Positions 63,677 through 64,000 of a stretch of 64,000 nucleotides of DNA are shown here, piece after piece. Below the pieces are notes generated by a model. That model had not been told where the DNA came from and did no database searches. It saw only the letters and a program-made list of their open reading frames with translations. The DNA comes from DTU052 sp050951725 (GTDB lineage Bacteria > Bacillota > Syntrophomonadia > Syntrophomonadales > DTU052): assembly GCA_050951725.1 (NCBI GenBank), contig JBMNJO010000024.1:1-64000 (forward strand), in the 5' to 3' direction. Each line of letters starts with the position of its first letter. Position 1 is the stretch's first letter. Position numbers and translations under genes: made by a program.

Positions 63677-63835
63677 CCCTGTGTCCCAGAAGCCTTGTCC
63701 CGTCGGGGCTCTGAAGCCGTTTTGCGGCGGACGGTTAATCCGGACACACTTTATTACCTTCTTCCACACCAAATCCTCAACTAACGCCTAAATTTCGGCT
63801 GCGGCTGGCGAGCATGGAAAATTGGCATTTGGGCC
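63677..63835 (-). promoter_or_regulatory. Leader of array 4 (type B)
   Basis: Shares the common blocks of all four leaders and the CGGACACACTTT and CTTCCACAC blocks with leader 2 only, although its repeats are of array-1 type. Confidence 0.85.
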
Positions 63836-63902
63836 TTGTCGCTTCTATCCATTTTCACATACAAATTTAAAACTCTCTAGACGCGTTGTCATCTCGAACG
63901 GC

Positions 63903-64000
63903 TCACTGGATATATTTCCATAAATCAGGTATAAACTCCTCCATTATCCGATTAACAATTACCTGTTTTTGGTTGCCTGAAAAGTTATTCGTTATGACCA
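63903..64000 (-). CDS. C-terminal end of a gene cut by the window edge
   Basis: The frame entering from the right edge reads VITNNFSGNQKQVIVNRI-MEEFIPDLWKYIQ and stops at 63903. Amphipathic composition and its position just upstream of leader 4, on the same strand, suggest a real gene, perhaps another CRISPR accessory. Too short to assign. Confidence 0.5.
   Translation of the reverse strand, partial: VITNNFSGNQKQVIVNRIMEEFIPDLWKYIQ

Overview
The window looks like chromosome from an anaerobic, endospore-forming member of the Firmicutes (class Clostridia, possibly a syntrophic or Desulfotomaculum-like lineage). The evidence is an alpha/beta-type small acid-soluble spore protein, an oxygen-sensitive 4-hydroxybutyryl-CoA dehydratase, strong purine-rich ribosome binding sites and moderate GC in the metabolic core. 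The flanks are AT-richer, full of mobile elements, and behave as accessory (defence-island) DNA.

Layout. 1-11.4 kb: the end of a large serine recombinase; a YkvA-like membrane protein; a ChrB-like plus MFS transporter operon under a palindrome-rich promoter; a restriction-modification gene split by a 3-kb three-gene DDE transposon (a 5-bp target duplication can be read and the frame is restored on removal); an XRE regulator; and a complete IS21-family element. 11.4-34.5 kb: host-like core with a SASP, an FAD/Rieske oxidoreductase, an ABC exporter, and a catabolic cluster (phosphotriesterase-like lactonase, 4-hydroxybutyryl-CoA dehydratase, 3-hydroxyacyl-CoA dehydrogenase, ketopantoate-reductase-like enzyme, acyl-CoA ligase, divergent CoA-transferase). 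It continues with a giant cyclic beta-1,2-glucan synthase-like protein and a TadG-like pilus protein behind a possible structured leader. Three large genes here each carry one apparent single-base frameshift.

34.5-51.2 kb: accessory DNA. It holds an SNF2 helicase beheaded by an IS21 fragment, an IS256-family element, a RelA/SpoT-like synthetase paired with an NdpA-like protein, an HNH/ParB-like protein, an XRE plus degenerate ImmA-like pair, and a decayed tyrosine recombinase. A probable nuclease gene is interrupted twice, once by an IS1182-family element and once by an IscB element with its omega-RNA region. A resolvase follows, translationally coupled to an AcrVA2-family (anti-CRISPR-like) protein.

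51.2-64 kb: a complete type III-A CRISPR-Cas locus, all on the minus strand. In transcription order it is array 4, csm6, array 3, csm1-csm2-csm3-csm4-csm5-cas6, array 2, cas1-cas2, array 1. Each array has its own copy of a related leader of about 160 bp and stands immediately upstream of one functional module, an interleaved architecture I consider the most striking feature of the window. Repeat and leader subtypes are mosaic between arrays. Active-site motifs of Cas10 (HD and GGDD), Csm3, Cas1 and Csm6 are intact. The anti-CRISPR-like gene lies just beyond the trailer of array 1.
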